A DNA stretch of 64,000 nt from Nocardiopsis gilva YIM 90087 (GTDB lineage: Bacteria; Actinomycetota; Actinomycetes; Streptosporangiales; Streptosporangiaceae), in NCBI RefSeq assembly GCF_002263495.1, contig NZ_CP022753.1, positions 5,944,312-6,008,311 of the forward strand, read 5' to 3'. Shown here one piece after another: positions 43,800 through 52,913 of the stretch. Within the stretch, counting starts at the first letter, position 1. Each line of letters opens with the position of its first letter. The notes beneath the pieces were generated by a model, which saw only the letters and a program-made list of their open reading frames with translations, was not told where the DNA came from and searched no databases. Position numbers and translations under genes: made by a program.

Positions 43800-43830
43800 G
43801 AATGAACGGCGCCGAATGAACGGCGCCGAA
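43800..43830 (+). repeat. Tandem 14-bp repeat after the MerR remnant
   Basis: GAATGAACGGCGCC is repeated directly twice, with partial copies on each side. It is a short slippage-type repeat and no function is suggested. Confidence 0.5.
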
Positions 43831-44242
43831 ACAAACGAACCTCCAGTGAATCGCACTATTCCCCGGTTGCCGCTTTTCCCTATTCGGTGTTCCTCAGCAC
43901 GGCAACGACAAATTCATTATCGCCGCCATCCTGCCCGCCATTTCACTGATATCTCAGCGTGCGCACTTCCCGGATCAACGCCGGATCACCGAGCGGGCGC
44001 CGGATCTGCGGCAGGGGGCGATCCCGCGCACCCGTCTCCCCGCGCGACACCGCCGGAACAGCTGCCGCTAACTGCTCCTCCCGGAGGATGTCCGTCTTCC
44101 CAACTGCGCAGCAGACCTCTGTGGTGGAGTTTGTCGCCAACACCGCGCACAAGAGCTGACGACCCCCTACGGTGCGGGAGCGACGGGCCGGTCCGGCGCC
44201 GTACGACAGGATGTTCCCATGAAGCGAAAGGAGAACGGGCGC
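43831..44242. other. Intergenic region before the methyltransferase
   Basis: No gene is supported. The final 80 bases hold a GC-rich stretch and the promoter of the gene at 44243. Parts of the sequence are shared by no recognised family. Confidence 0.3.
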
Positions 44243-45067
44243 GTGTCCGACCGAACCAATCCCAACTCGCCACCCCCGCCCCCAGCGGAAGGCCCTGACG
44301 GGCCACGGGTGAGCCGCGAGTGGTGGGAGCGATCGGCCGACGCCTACCAGGCCGAGCACGCCGCGTTCCTCCGGGACGCCTTCATATGGTGCCCCGAGGG
44401 AGTGGACGAGGCGGCCGCCGGCCTCCTCGGCGCCCCCTCGGACCTGGCCAACGCCCGCGTCCTGGAGGTGGGCTGCGGCGCGGCGCGCGCCTCACGGTGG
44501 CTGCGCCGACAGGGCGTGGCTCGCGTGGTGGGCGTCGACGTCGCCCACCGCCAGCTGCAGCACGCGCTGCGCATCGGAACCTCTGACGGCCCCAAGAGGG
44601 TTCCGGTCGCGCAGGCCGACGCCCTCCGACTGCCGTTCGCGGACGCCTCATTCGACGTCGTGTTCTCGGCCTTCGGGGGCTTCCCGTTCTTCTCCGACGC
44701 CGCCGCGCCCCTCGCAGAGAGCGCGCGGGTCCTCCGGCCCGGCGGTCGGCTCGTCTTCGCGGTACGCCACCCACTGAGCTGGTGCTTCGCCAGCCCATCG
44801 CGGGAACTCACCGCGACGGTGCCCTACTTTGACCGTCGGGCCCCTGCCCCTGGAGACAACGGCACGAGCCCCGAACTCCACCACACCATGGGGGACTGGG
44901 TGCGCGCGCTCACCGCGTCCGGTCTGCGCCTGCTGGACGTGTTGGAGCCGGAATGGCGGGCGGGCCGCGCGAAGGTGTGGGACGGATGGGGCGCCGACCA
45001 GGGCCGGATCGTACCGGGGACGGCGATCTTCGCAGCACAGCGGGAACAGCCCGCCGAGGCGGGCTGA
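44243..45067 (+). CDS. Class I SAM-dependent methyltransferase
   Basis: This 274-residue protein from GTG 44243 lies behind AAGGAGAACGGGCGC; an ATG at 44219 is a possible longer start. The Rossmann methyltransferase domain (Methyltransf_11 type) has motif I VLEVGCGAARASRWLRRQG (about residue 74), an acidic motif II, DALRLPFADASFDVVFSAFG and LRPGGRLVFAVRHPLSWCF. A conserved tryptophan-rich start (VSREWWERSADAYQAEHAAF) matches methyltransferases of actinobacterial secondary metabolism and housekeeping alike. The substrate cannot be inferred. It stands alone. Confidence 0.9.
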   Translation: MSDRTNPNSPPPPPAEGPDGPRVSREWWERSADAYQAEHAAFLRDAFIWCPEGVDEAAAGLLGAPSDLANARVLEVGCGAARASRWLRRQGVARVVGVDVAHRQLQHALRIGTSDGPKRVPVAQADALRLPFADASFDVVFSAFGGFPFFSDAAAPLAESARVLRPGGRLVFAVRHPLSWCFASPSRELTATVPYFDRRAPAPGDNGTSPELHHTMGDWVRALTASGLRLLDVLEPEWRAGRAKVWDGWGADQGRIVPGTAIFAAQREQPAEAG

Positions 45068-45469
45068 CCCGCCACCAACGGGCCGCTGCCGCGCCCGCCG
45101 ACAGCCGCCGGGGCCTTCCGGTGCTCGGCGCGGCCGCAGGTGCGTAGCCAGCGACGCGGGTGGCGGAGGGGCTGACGACAGCGACTCCGCGCGGCGCCAC
45201 GGCGGGGGCGGGCGTGCGTAGCAGCTGCTTCTGCCAGCGTGGTGTCAAGCCAGGACGGGGCCGCGCCGCGAGGTCACGGGCTGGGCGCCGTTGACCCGGC
45301 AGCACCAGGGAAAAGTACGGCTTCTACCCAGTCGACGACCGAATACATCCCCCGTTACTAAACGGTGGCCGCCGCGTTCATCAATCCAGACACAATTGGA
45401 CAAATCGCTTCATACACGACAGAAAGGTTGGTGATCAATTAACGAGAACGAGGTTGGGAGCGACCGACC
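45068..45469. other. Intergenic region before the lipoprotein gene
   Basis: GC-rich to 45300, then AT-richer. The AT-rich final 110 bases probably hold the promoter of the gene at 45470. No gene is supported. Confidence 0.35.
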
Positions 45470-46546
45470 ATGCGCCGACTGTTTCGCGGAAACGCCGCCC
45501 CCGGGGCCGTCACCGCTGCGGCGTGCGTGCTGCTGGCCACCGCCTGCACCGCGGACGCCGGCGACAGCGCATCGCTGGAGCACTGGCCCGCCGAGGCCGC
45601 CGACCAGTTGGAGGGGCTGATCGCCGAGCACGGCGACAGCGGCGAGTACGCCGCCTTCGATGCCGACAACACCATCTGGAAGCACGACCTGGAAGAGTCC
45701 CTCATTCCCTACCTGGAGAACGAGGGCGTCCTCACCCGCGACAACCTTGACCCGCAGCTGCAGATCGTTCCCTTCGAGGAGGACGAGAGCCTCCACGCCT
45801 ACTACAACCGGCTCTGCGATGAGGCCGGCACCCCCACCTGCTACGCCTGGGCCGCGCAGGCCTACTCCGGGCTGAGCCTGGGCGAGGTCAAGGGCTACGT
45901 CGACGACCTCATGGAGCGCGACGAGCCGGTCGCCACCAACATGTGGGAGGACGGCAAGCTCGTCGACACCGAGGTTGCAACGCCCGAGATCTACCCGGCC
46001 ATGAAGGAGCTCATCCACGCCCTGCACGAGGCCGACATCGAGGTCTACGTGGTCACCGCGGCGCACGAGGAACTCAACCGGATGGTCGTGACCGACCCCG
46101 ACTACGGGCTCGACATCCCCACCGGCAACGTCCTCGGTGTCCAGACGCTGCTGGAGAACCCCGGAACCGGGGACATCGGCACACGCGTGGAGCTGAACGA
46201 GCGCGATATCGAGGTCACCGACGACTTCGAGTTCACCGCGCACCTGTCCACCCCGGTCACCTGGCAGTCCGGCAAGGCGGGCGTGCTGCAGGAACGCGTC
46301 GACCCCGTCCAGCGGCCGGTGCTGACCGGTGGGGACTCCTCCTACACCGATGAGCACCTGCTGTTCCGCACCGACATGGACAACGGCGGTCTGCGCATCT
46401 TCGTCAACCGAAAAGAGAAGTACACCTCCGGCATCAAGGCGGAGGCCGAACGGCGCGCCGAGCGGCAGGAGGAACTCGGCCTGGACGCCGACGCCGAGGA
46501 CGGCTGGATCTTCGTCGACCCCGCGGAGCTCGGCGTCGACGACTGA
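45470..46546 (+). CDS. HAD-like phosphatase lipoprotein
   Basis: This 358-residue protein starts at an ATG behind GGGAGCGACCGACC. The first 26 residues are a lipoprotein signal peptide ending in the lipobox ATAC (VLLATACTADAG), so the mature protein is anchored outside the membrane. It then shows HAD motif I as AAFDADNTIWKHDLEESL (about residue 62-80, DxDNT), motif II-like YVVTAAHEELN and a motif III/IV region with VLTGGDSSYTDEHLLF. HAD phosphatases of the phosphoserine-phosphatase type use the first Asp as nucleophile. No gene partner is adjacent, and the substrate is unknown. Confidence 0.87.
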   Translation: MRRLFRGNAAPGAVTAAACVLLATACTADAGDSASLEHWPAEAADQLEGLIAEHGDSGEYAAFDADNTIWKHDLEESLIPYLENEGVLTRDNLDPQLQIVPFEEDESLHAYYNRLCDEAGTPTCYAWAAQAYSGLSLGEVKGYVDDLMERDEPVATNMWEDGKLVDTEVATPEIYPAMKELIHALHEADIEVYVVTAAHEELNRMVVTDPDYGLDIPTGNVLGVQTLLENPGTGDIGTRVELNERDIEVTDDFEFTAHLSTPVTWQSGKAGVLQERVDPVQRPVLTGGDSSYTDEHLLFRTDMDNGGLRIFVNRKEKYTSGIKAEAERRAERQEELGLDADAEDGWIFVDPAELGVDD

Positions 46547-46909
46547 TCCCGGCGCCACTGGCCCGCCTGCGGTGCGGTCCCCTCCGCACACGTCGCCCCT
46601 GCCCGGCGGCGTGGCCCTCCACGCACCGGCAAGGATCCCCGCCGCGCCGGGGGCGCTTCCTACTGCGCTCAGGGAGCGCCCACGGCGGCCCCTATGGGGC
46701 TACTCCGGCCGCGGGTCGGCACCGCCTCCGCCGACAGGCCTCCGGCGCCGATGGCGTCTGCTGACCACTCCGCGGACGTGAAACCGGGTGCACCAAAGGG
46801 CGTGTGGACCGCCAGCGGCAGCCGGACGGAAGCCGGGCCGTCGCGGTACTGCTGACACCCCTCCCCCGTTGCCGAGGGGCCCGCCGGCTCCCTTGGGCGG
46901 GTCGCGGCC
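46547..46909. other. Convergent intergenic gap
   Basis: No gene is supported between the convergent lipoprotein and acyl-CoA dehydrogenase genes. A short hairpin (GCCCGCC at 46879-46885 with GGCGGGT at 46896-46902) could terminate the dehydrogenase transcript. Confidence 0.35.
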
Positions 46910-48379
46910 TCAGGGCGACACGTACTGTGCGGACTGGCGGTCGTCCGCGTCGAGGACGCCGGTGGTGAGAAGGTCGAACTGCCGTGCGATGCCGTCGATG
47001 TCGGCCTTCAGGAACTCGATCGCGGCCTTGGCCCTGTTCAAGGAGCCGTCTTCGGCCTCTCGAGTCCACGCCATCACCTGCGTGATCGCGAACGTGTAGG
47101 CGATGGCGCGGCCACCGAGGACCAGGTGTTCCTGCTTGAGATCGCGGTCGAGGAAGCTCAGGTCCACTCCATGGGCCGCGACTCCGGGCGCTGTAAGCGG
47201 GGAGGTCGCCAGGAAACCGCTCAGGGCCACGTCGCCGCGGTTGTCCAGACAGAACTGGGTGAGCTGCTGGCTGAGCAGGTCGTTCGTGCCGTCGAAGATG
47301 GTGAAGACCCGGGTGTCCAGGAACGCCTGTCCGGCGATGTTCGTGGGCGAGCCGCAGCGGTAGCCTTCGCCGCCGACCAGCTGCTGGTAGTGGTGCGCCG
47401 CGCGCAGCATCAGCTCTGTGCAGACCGTCTTGAGCGCCTGGACGGCCGGAAAAGAGCCCGTCATCTCGCTCTTCACACTCAGCTCGGTCATGAGGTAGCG
47501 GTTGAGCGCCGCACAGATCGTCTGCGCGGCCTCGATCGATGTGAGCCGGTACCTGGCGAAGCGGATGTCGGCCAGCGGCACCGGTCCGATCCGCCGACTG
47601 TTCGCGTACGCGTGTGCCTCGCGCTCGATTCTCCTGAGAAAGCCGCACGCCAGCGCCGCCATCATCGAGCGCGGGGCCATCAGCATCTCCACCATCGCGC
47701 TCAGGTTTCGCTCCGGAGCGTCGATCTTGCGATGCTTGGGGACGACGGCGTCGATTTCATTGAGCCCGTAGTCGAGGACCTTCATTCCCACCGGTTCGTA
47801 CCGCCGAATCGTCCTGAACCCCTCGCTCCGCTTGACGATGAAGTAGCCGTACTTTCTCCCGTCCCTGTCGTTCTTCGCGCTCACCAGCCACCAGTGCGCC
47901 GTAGAACTGAAACCCTGCCAGTGTTTGCGGCCGCGGATACGGTAACCGCCCTCGACTTCTTCGTACGTCGTGGTCATGCTCGACATCGCCGACCCGCAGC
48001 CGGGTTCGGTCGAGGCGAATCCACAGATCATCGGGTCATCCGTGGCGAAGAGCGGCAGCATCTCCCGCTTCGCCTCCTCGCTGGCGCGCAGCGCGATCGG
48101 GCGCAGAGCGACCGCCGTGATGATCTTCGTGTACATCGCCAGAGGCAGGTTCCACTCAGCGAGTGTCTCGACCACACGGCACATCTCGACATGGCTGTCG
48201 CGCCCACCGAACTCTGTTGGAATCGCGGGCAGCAGGACACCCGCCTTCACCAGCAGCGTCCAATCATCAGCCGACAGGTTTTCCTGGGGAAAGGTCTGAC
48301 AATCGAATCGCGAGCGCGCGACCTCCGCGATGTTTTCTACGAACTCCTCGGTCGACAGCGACACCAGGGTCTTTCGCAT
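46910..48379 (-). CDS. Acyl-CoA dehydrogenase family protein
   Basis: This 489-residue protein is set at ATG 48379 behind GTGAGGTGCGTC; the longer frame upstream is rejected. It shows acyl-CoA dehydrogenase signatures: the FAD/substrate block ICGFASTEPGCGSAMSSMTT (about residue 135), the beta domain YRIRGRKHWQGFSSTAHWWL, and the C-terminal helical domain with VGGEGYRCGSPTNIAGQAFL then DTRVFTIFDGTNDLLSQQL. The family oxidises acyl-CoA thioesters with FAD, and related members hydroxylate other substrates. The usual catalytic Glu is not obvious, so the reaction is uncertain. It stands alone. Confidence 0.9.
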   Translation of the reverse strand: MRKTLVSLSTEEFVENIAEVARSRFDCQTFPQENLSADDWTLLVKAGVLLPAIPTEFGGRDSHVEMCRVVETLAEWNLPLAMYTKIITAVALRPIALRASEEAKREMLPLFATDDPMICGFASTEPGCGSAMSSMTTTYEEVEGGYRIRGRKHWQGFSSTAHWWLVSAKNDRDGRKYGYFIVKRSEGFRTIRRYEPVGMKVLDYGLNEIDAVVPKHRKIDAPERNLSAMVEMLMAPRSMMAALACGFLRRIEREAHAYANSRRIGPVPLADIRFARYRLTSIEAAQTICAALNRYLMTELSVKSEMTGSFPAVQALKTVCTELMLRAAHHYQQLVGGEGYRCGSPTNIAGQAFLDTRVFTIFDGTNDLLSQQLTQFCLDNRGDVALSGFLATSPLTAPGVAAHGVDLSFLDRDLKQEHLVLGGRAIAYTFAITQVMAWTREAEDGSLNRAKAAIEFLKADIDGIARQFDLLTTGVLDADDRQSAQYVSP

Positions 48380-48756
48380 GACGCACCTCACTGTGCGGGG
48401 AGGCGAACGGATACTCGCGGACCTGCGATCGCGGACCACACCGGCTCCGTTCCGACGGTGAACAGGCGATTTGATCTTCCTTCGCCCTTCCCTCCGGAAC
48501 CGTGGGATCTGTCTGCTGGCGGACAGTGTTGACCTTGGTGCGGTGAAGAAATGATCGCAATCGCGTAAGACGCATCTCGCCTTACCGCCACAAAAACACG
48601 GTTCCCCACGTACGGGCCGATCGCCGCCGGGCCGCCTACTCGAGCCAGCACGTCGTCGGAGCCGTCCGCCTCTGGACACGGGGCGCCTCAGACCGTGCCC
48701 TCGTCGGGGCTCCGTCCCGGGCTGAGGCGCTCAGGTAGGTGTCCGGGACACGCGTC
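48380..48756. other. Intergenic region before the STAS gene
   Basis: This 377-base gap contains the acyl-CoA dehydrogenase promoter region. No gene is supported. Confidence 0.35.
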
Positions 48757-49080
48757 TCAGTCGCATTCCTCGCAGCGGACGTCGAGCACCTGGTCCAGCC
48801 CGATGACGTGGAAGATCCGCCCGATCCGCGCCCCGGTCATCACGGTGACCCCTCCGCCGGTTCTCCGCCTCCGCTGATGCAGCCGGGCCAGGGAGTGCAG
48901 CCCGGTGGAGTCAATGAAATCCAACCCGGTGAGGTCGATAACCAGGGTGCTGCCCGGGCTCTGCTCCGCCTCCGCCAGTCGTCTCTCCAGGGATGTGATG
49001 TTGGACAGGTCGAGTTCCCCGGTCACCCGCACCAGCGTGCTCGACTCCCAGCGCATGATCGCCACATCCAGTGGACACAT
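48757..49080 (-). CDS. STAS-domain anti-sigma factor antagonist
   Basis: This 107-residue protein from ATG 49080 (alternatives at 49092 and 49101) lies behind GGGATGGGATCACTC. It is a single STAS domain: ESSTLVRVTGELDLSNITSL, the phosphorylation-site turn LVIDLTGLDFIDSTGLHSLA with Ser in DST, and VTVMTGARIGRIFHVIGLDQ. Such proteins bind anti-sigma kinases and free a sigma factor when unphosphorylated. It is divergent from two GAF-ANTAR genes, a cluster seen in stress-response loci. No kinase gene is visible nearby. Confidence 0.9.
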   Translation of the reverse strand: MCPLDVAIMRWESSTLVRVTGELDLSNITSLERRLAEAEQSPGSTLVIDLTGLDFIDSTGLHSLARLHQRRRRTGGGVTVMTGARIGRIFHVIGLDQVLDVRCEECD

Positions 49081-49235
49081 GAGTGATCCCATCCCAGCCA
49101 ACGGTTACCCGCGGGCGAGGTCCGGACCCGAAGGGACTCAGTATGCGAAGTGACCAAATGTAGTCCGCGCCGCCATCATCCGCAGGACAAACCGGCGATT
49201 CGGTCGTTCATGGTCATCCGTTCCCTTATACGTGG

Positions 49236-49254
49236 CACCCTCCCGGGTAGGGTG
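49236..49254. promoter_or_regulatory. Inverted repeat upstream of the GAF-ANTAR genes
   Basis: CACCCT at 49236-49241 and AGGGTG at 49249-49254 flank CCCGGGT. It lies 27-45 bases before the start codon of the first GAF-ANTAR gene, within the promoter region, and could be an operator or leader hairpin. Confidence 0.4.
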
Positions 49255-49280
49255 GAGACACATATTCAGTACCGTGTGCC

Positions 49281-50024
49281 ATGAAAGGCGCCGTGACGAC
49301 AAACAGGTTGTCTCAGCTCTGGGCGCTCGTCGCCGAGCGTGCGTGGCCCCGGGGTGCTTCGGTCTCACTCGAGGACATCTGCGGGGTGTGCGCGGCCGAG
49401 ATCCCCTCCGACGGCGTCTCCCTCACCGCGAACACCTCCCCTCAGGACCTGGTCGAGCGGTTGTGCGCCACGACCCCGCTGGCCCGCGAGATCGAGGAAC
49501 TCCAGGCCACATTGGGGCAGGGGCCCGGCGTGGCCGCGCTGTCCTGCGACGGCCCTGTGCTCACCCCTGATCTCCACGACGCCACCCCTCGTAGGCGGTG
49601 GCCCGCGTTCGCTCCGGCCGCGGTCCAGGCCGGGCTGGGGGCGGTCTTCGTATTCCCGCTGCGGACCGGCGCCGTCCAGGTGGGCGCATTGAGCCTGCAT
49701 AGGGCCGGACCGAAACCCCTCACCGACGCGCAGCTGTCCGATGCGCTCTCCCTAGCCGACATGGCGCTGGAGATTATGCTGGACGGCGGAGCAGACACGT
49801 GTGTGGAAGACCGCCCGCTCTGGAACGGCTTCGCCGCCTTCCATGACCAGGCCGAAGTCCACCAGGCCGCCGGGATGATCTCGGCGCAGCTCGATGTGGG
49901 GATCGACGAGGCGTTGGTCCGGCTACGCGCCTATGCCTTCGGGCACGAACGCCCGCTCGCCGACGTAGCGCGCGACGTCGTGCGGCGCAGGCTGAAGTTC
50001 ACACCCGACCCGCAAACGGACTGA
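49281..50024 (+). CDS. GAF and ANTAR domain RNA-binding regulator
   Basis: This 247-residue protein has an N-terminal GAF-like sensor (SVSLEDICGVCAAEIPSDGV, then AVFVFPLRTGAVQVGALSLH). A C-terminal ANTAR helix bundle follows at about residues 190-240 (DQAEVHQAAGMISAQLDVGI, then DEALVRLRAYAFGHERPLAD). ANTAR domains bind paired RNA hexaloop hairpins and prevent transcription termination. It is followed after 41 bases by a second GAF-ANTAR gene. Signals sensed by the GAF domain are unknown. Confidence 0.9.
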   Translation: MKGAVTTNRLSQLWALVAERAWPRGASVSLEDICGVCAAEIPSDGVSLTANTSPQDLVERLCATTPLAREIEELQATLGQGPGVAALSCDGPVLTPDLHDATPRRRWPAFAPAAVQAGLGAVFVFPLRTGAVQVGALSLHRAGPKPLTDAQLSDALSLADMALEIMLDGGADTCVEDRPLWNGFAAFHDQAEVHQAAGMISAQLDVGIDEALVRLRAYAFGHERPLADVARDVVRRRLKFTPDPQTD

Positions 50025-50065
50025 ATCGTCAGTCACCACGCAATCTTCTCCCAAGGAGGTTCCCG

Positions 50066-50854
50066 GTGCCCAGGGAACAGGAACTGGCCAGCACCTTCGT
50101 CCAACTGGCCGACACACTGGTGGTCGACTTCGACGTGGTCGACTTCCTGCACATGCTCGCCCGGCGCAGCGTAGAGCTGCTGGACGTGGACGCCGCCGGC
50201 CTGATGCTCACCGACCACCACGGGAATCTGCGCTTCATGGCGGCCTCAACCGAATCGGCTCGCCTCCTGGAGCTCCTGCAGTTGCAGAACGAGCAGGGGC
50301 CCTGCCTGGAGGCCTACCGAGGCGGCAAGCAGGTGTCCTGCCCCGACCTGTCGTGTGCGCTGCACCGGTGGCCGCGCTTCGCCCAGGCGGCGCTCGGTGA
50401 AGGCTACAGCTCGATCCAGGCGGTGCCGATGCGACTGCGCGAGCACACCGTCGGCGCGCTGAACCTGTTGCGCCACGAGCCGGGCCGACTCACCGAGGCC
50501 GACATCGCGATCGCGCAGGGGTTCGCCGATGTGGCCACCATCAGCATCCTCAACTCGCGCACCGCCGAGGAGCGCGAGCGCCTGGCCGAGCAGCTGCAGA
50601 CCGCGTTGAACAGCCGGGTCATCATCGAGCAGGCCAAGGGCGTGCTCTCGGAACGCCGCGAGATCGACATGAACGACGCGTTCGGCCTGCTGCGCGGCTT
50701 CGCCCGCGAGCACAACCGCAGACTGTCGGAGGTCGCCAGGGCGGTCGTGCGCCGGGACAGCAACGTCGCCACCCTGCTCGTGTCGGCCCATGACGCGAAC
50801 GCGCCAGGTGCGAGAGACGGCGCTGGCAACGGCGCGGACGGGGCGCGGGCGTGA
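50066..50854 (+). CDS. GAF and ANTAR domain RNA-binding regulator (second copy)
   Basis: This 262-residue protein starts at a GTG behind AAGGAGGTTCCCG. The GAF domain spans about residues 20-165 (FLHMLARRSVELLDVDAAGL, then GALNLLRHEPGRLTEADIAI). The ANTAR domain spans about residues 175-235 (LNSRVIIEQAKGVLSERREI, then DMNDAFGLLRGFAREHNRRL). Compared with the upstream copy it has the classic ANTAR EQAKGVL motif. The two genes are likely co-transcribed; duplicated GAF-ANTAR genes are common in actinobacteria. Confidence 0.93.
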   Translation: MPREQELASTFVQLADTLVVDFDVVDFLHMLARRSVELLDVDAAGLMLTDHHGNLRFMAASTESARLLELLQLQNEQGPCLEAYRGGKQVSCPDLSCALHRWPRFAQAALGEGYSSIQAVPMRLREHTVGALNLLRHEPGRLTEADIAIAQGFADVATISILNSRTAEERERLAEQLQTALNSRVIIEQAKGVLSERREIDMNDAFGLLRGFAREHNRRLSEVARAVVRRDSNVATLLVSAHDANAPGARDGAGNGADGARA

Positions 50855-51027
50855 CCTTCCCGGGGCGCGCCCCTCGCCCAGCCCCGGTGGCCAGCACCTG
50901 AACGAGGTCATCGCGGCCGCTCAGGCGGCCCCATTCCATCCATGGCGATCGCGGATGAATGCGCGCCGCTCGGGCGGTGGCGCGGTGCCTCCTGGGACCG
51001 ACGGGAGCGGGGTGCGCCGAGTGCGTG

Positions 51028-52422
51028 CTACCGCAGGTCCAGGCGGAGGAGGGCGTTCTCGATCAGTTCGGGCATGGCCGGGTGGATCCAGTACTGGTCC
51101 TCGGCCATGGAGCGGGCGTCCAGATCGAACTGCATCGCCTGGATGAGCGGCTGGATCAGGGTGGGCGCCTCGGGGCCGATGATGTGCGCGCCCATCAGCC
51201 GTCCGGTGGCGGGATCGGCGAGCAGCTTGGCGAATCCGGTGGTGTCCTCCATCGCCCAGCCGTAGGCGACACCGGCGTAGTCCTGCCGCGCCGACACGTA
51301 CTCCCTCTTGGCTTCGCGTGCTTCCTGCTCGGTGATGCCGACCGAGGCGATCATCGGTGCGGAGAACACGGCGTGTGGAACGTAGCGGTGGTCGGTCCGC
51401 ACAGGCGCCTCAGGGTGCAGGAGGTTGTGCTGGACGGTCTGCGCCTCGCGGTTGGCCACATGTTTGAGCTGGTACGGGGAGCTGACGTCGCCCAGTGCCC
51501 ACACGCCGTCGACAGAGGCGGCCTGGGTCGCGTCGACGCTGATCCTCCCGTCGTCGGTGAGATCGAGCCCGCCCTCCTCGGCGGCGATGAGGTCGCTGTT
51601 CGGGACGCGGCCGGTGGCCACCAGGATCTCTTCGGCCTCGACGGACTCGAGGCCCTCCTGGCCGTCAAGGTGCAGCCTGACCAGTCCGCCATCGCGCTCG
51701 ACGCCCTTGGCCGTGCGGTTCATGCGCAGGTCCCACCGGCGAGCGGCGAGTTCGGTGAACCGCGTCGCGACGTCCTCGTCCCCGTGCCGCAGCATCAGGC
51801 CGGAGCGGCCGACGACGGTCACGTCGGTCCCGAGAGCGGAGAACACGTGGGCGAGCTCGGCGCTGACGAACCCCGTGCCCATGATGATCATCCGACGGGG
51901 GAGGTCCTGCAGCCTCATCACCGAGTCGCTGGTGAGGTATCCGGCCTCGGCCAGCCCAGGGACCGGCGGGGCGCTCGGACGGCTGCCGGCCGCGACCACG
52001 ACCCGGTCCGCGGAGATCTCCTCGGTTCCGGCGGCGGTCCGCACCGCCAGCGTCTTGATGCCGGTGAAGTGTGCGGTGCCGCGGTAGAGGGTGACGTTGT
52101 CGGCTTTGGCCCGGTAGCGCTCGCCGCCGACCGCGATCGGGTCGATCCGCCCGAAGATACGGTCGCGGATGGCTGGCCAGTCCGCCCCCTCCAGCCGTAG
52201 GTCCACCCCGAGTCGATCACCGTGTGCGGGGGCACTGGCGGTATCCGCGGTGTGTACGAACATCTTGCTCGGGATGCAGCCGACATTCAGGCAGGTGCCG
52301 CCGAAGGCTCCGGTGGAGCCCACCCCCTTCTCCACAAGCGCGACGCTCCAGTCGGAGAACCGCTCGTCCACGATCGTGTTGCCCGAGCCGGAGCCGATGA
52401 CGATGAGGTCGAAGTGCGTCAT
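51028..52422 (-). CDS. mtr: Mycothione reductase-like FAD/NAD(P) disulfide oxidoreductase
   Basis: This 464-residue protein from ATG 52422 lies behind GGATGGAGCG. It shows the FAD motif FDLIVIGSGSGNTIVD, the redox-active disulfide GGTCLNVGCIPSKMFV (Cys pair at about residues 39 and 44), the NAD(P) motif MIIMGTGFVSAELAHVF, the second FAD block GVWALGDVSSPYQL and the dimer domain with the catalytic His-Glu pair near the end (WIHPAMPELIENALL). The family reduces mycothiol disulfide, the actinobacterial counterpart of glutathione, with NADPH. Similar dihydrolipoyl dehydrogenases cannot be fully excluded. Confidence 0.88.
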   Translation of the reverse strand: MTHFDLIVIGSGSGNTIVDERFSDWSVALVEKGVGSTGAFGGTCLNVGCIPSKMFVHTADTASAPAHGDRLGVDLRLEGADWPAIRDRIFGRIDPIAVGGERYRAKADNVTLYRGTAHFTGIKTLAVRTAAGTEEISADRVVVAAGSRPSAPPVPGLAEAGYLTSDSVMRLQDLPRRMIIMGTGFVSAELAHVFSALGTDVTVVGRSGLMLRHGDEDVATRFTELAARRWDLRMNRTAKGVERDGGLVRLHLDGQEGLESVEAEEILVATGRVPNSDLIAAEEGGLDLTDDGRISVDATQAASVDGVWALGDVSSPYQLKHVANREAQTVQHNLLHPEAPVRTDHRYVPHAVFSAPMIASVGITEQEAREAKREYVSARQDYAGVAYGWAMEDTTGFAKLLADPATGRLMGAHIIGPEAPTLIQPLIQAMQFDLDARSMAEDQYWIHPAMPELIENALLRLDLR

Positions 52423-52638
52423 CGCTCCATCCTTCACCACGCTCCGGCACGTCGAAAGGGATCGACCCGAAGCGCCGCCGCGGGCCTTCGCGGCACCGGG
52501 AGCATGCGGAGTGTCACGGCGCGGGGGACCGCCACCACTCCACCGCGTGCCCTACGTCGAGTCCTACCGCCACCGGGCCAGCGGCTCCAAGCCGCGCCTC
52601 CAGCCCGAGTGACCGCGGACGCGGGGTGGCCGGACGGC

Positions 52639-52764
52639 TCACGGCGCGGGTAGCACGTCGACCGGGAAGCCGTTGAGGACCGCAGTGCCCGGCAGGGGGT
52701 CGATGGCAGCGGGGTCGGTGAGCACGTTGGCGATGACGCCCGGACAGCAGCGCCCTGGGATCGT
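52639..52764 (-). pseudogene. Molybdopterin oxidoreductase C-terminal remnant
   Basis: The minus strand reads GRCCPGVIANVLTDPAAIDP then LPGTAVLNGFPVDVLPAP and a stop at 52639-52641. This matches the last 35 residues of molybdopterin-dinucleotide-binding domains of formate dehydrogenase/nitrate reductase-like enzymes (ANxLTDPAxIDPxxGTAVLNG). Nothing upstream continues the family in any frame. Confidence 0.65.
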
Positions 52765-52913
52765 CGGCGGTGCGTTGGCCGCGCCGACGCGCTGCCATGG
52801 CTTCGATGCACGCTGACTGGCCAACGGCTATTGGTTTCTGCACGTCACAGCCATCGCGCTTATCCCCGGGGGGCGGACTTCTGGTGGGTGATGGCCCGGG
52901 TAGGGTTCCACTC

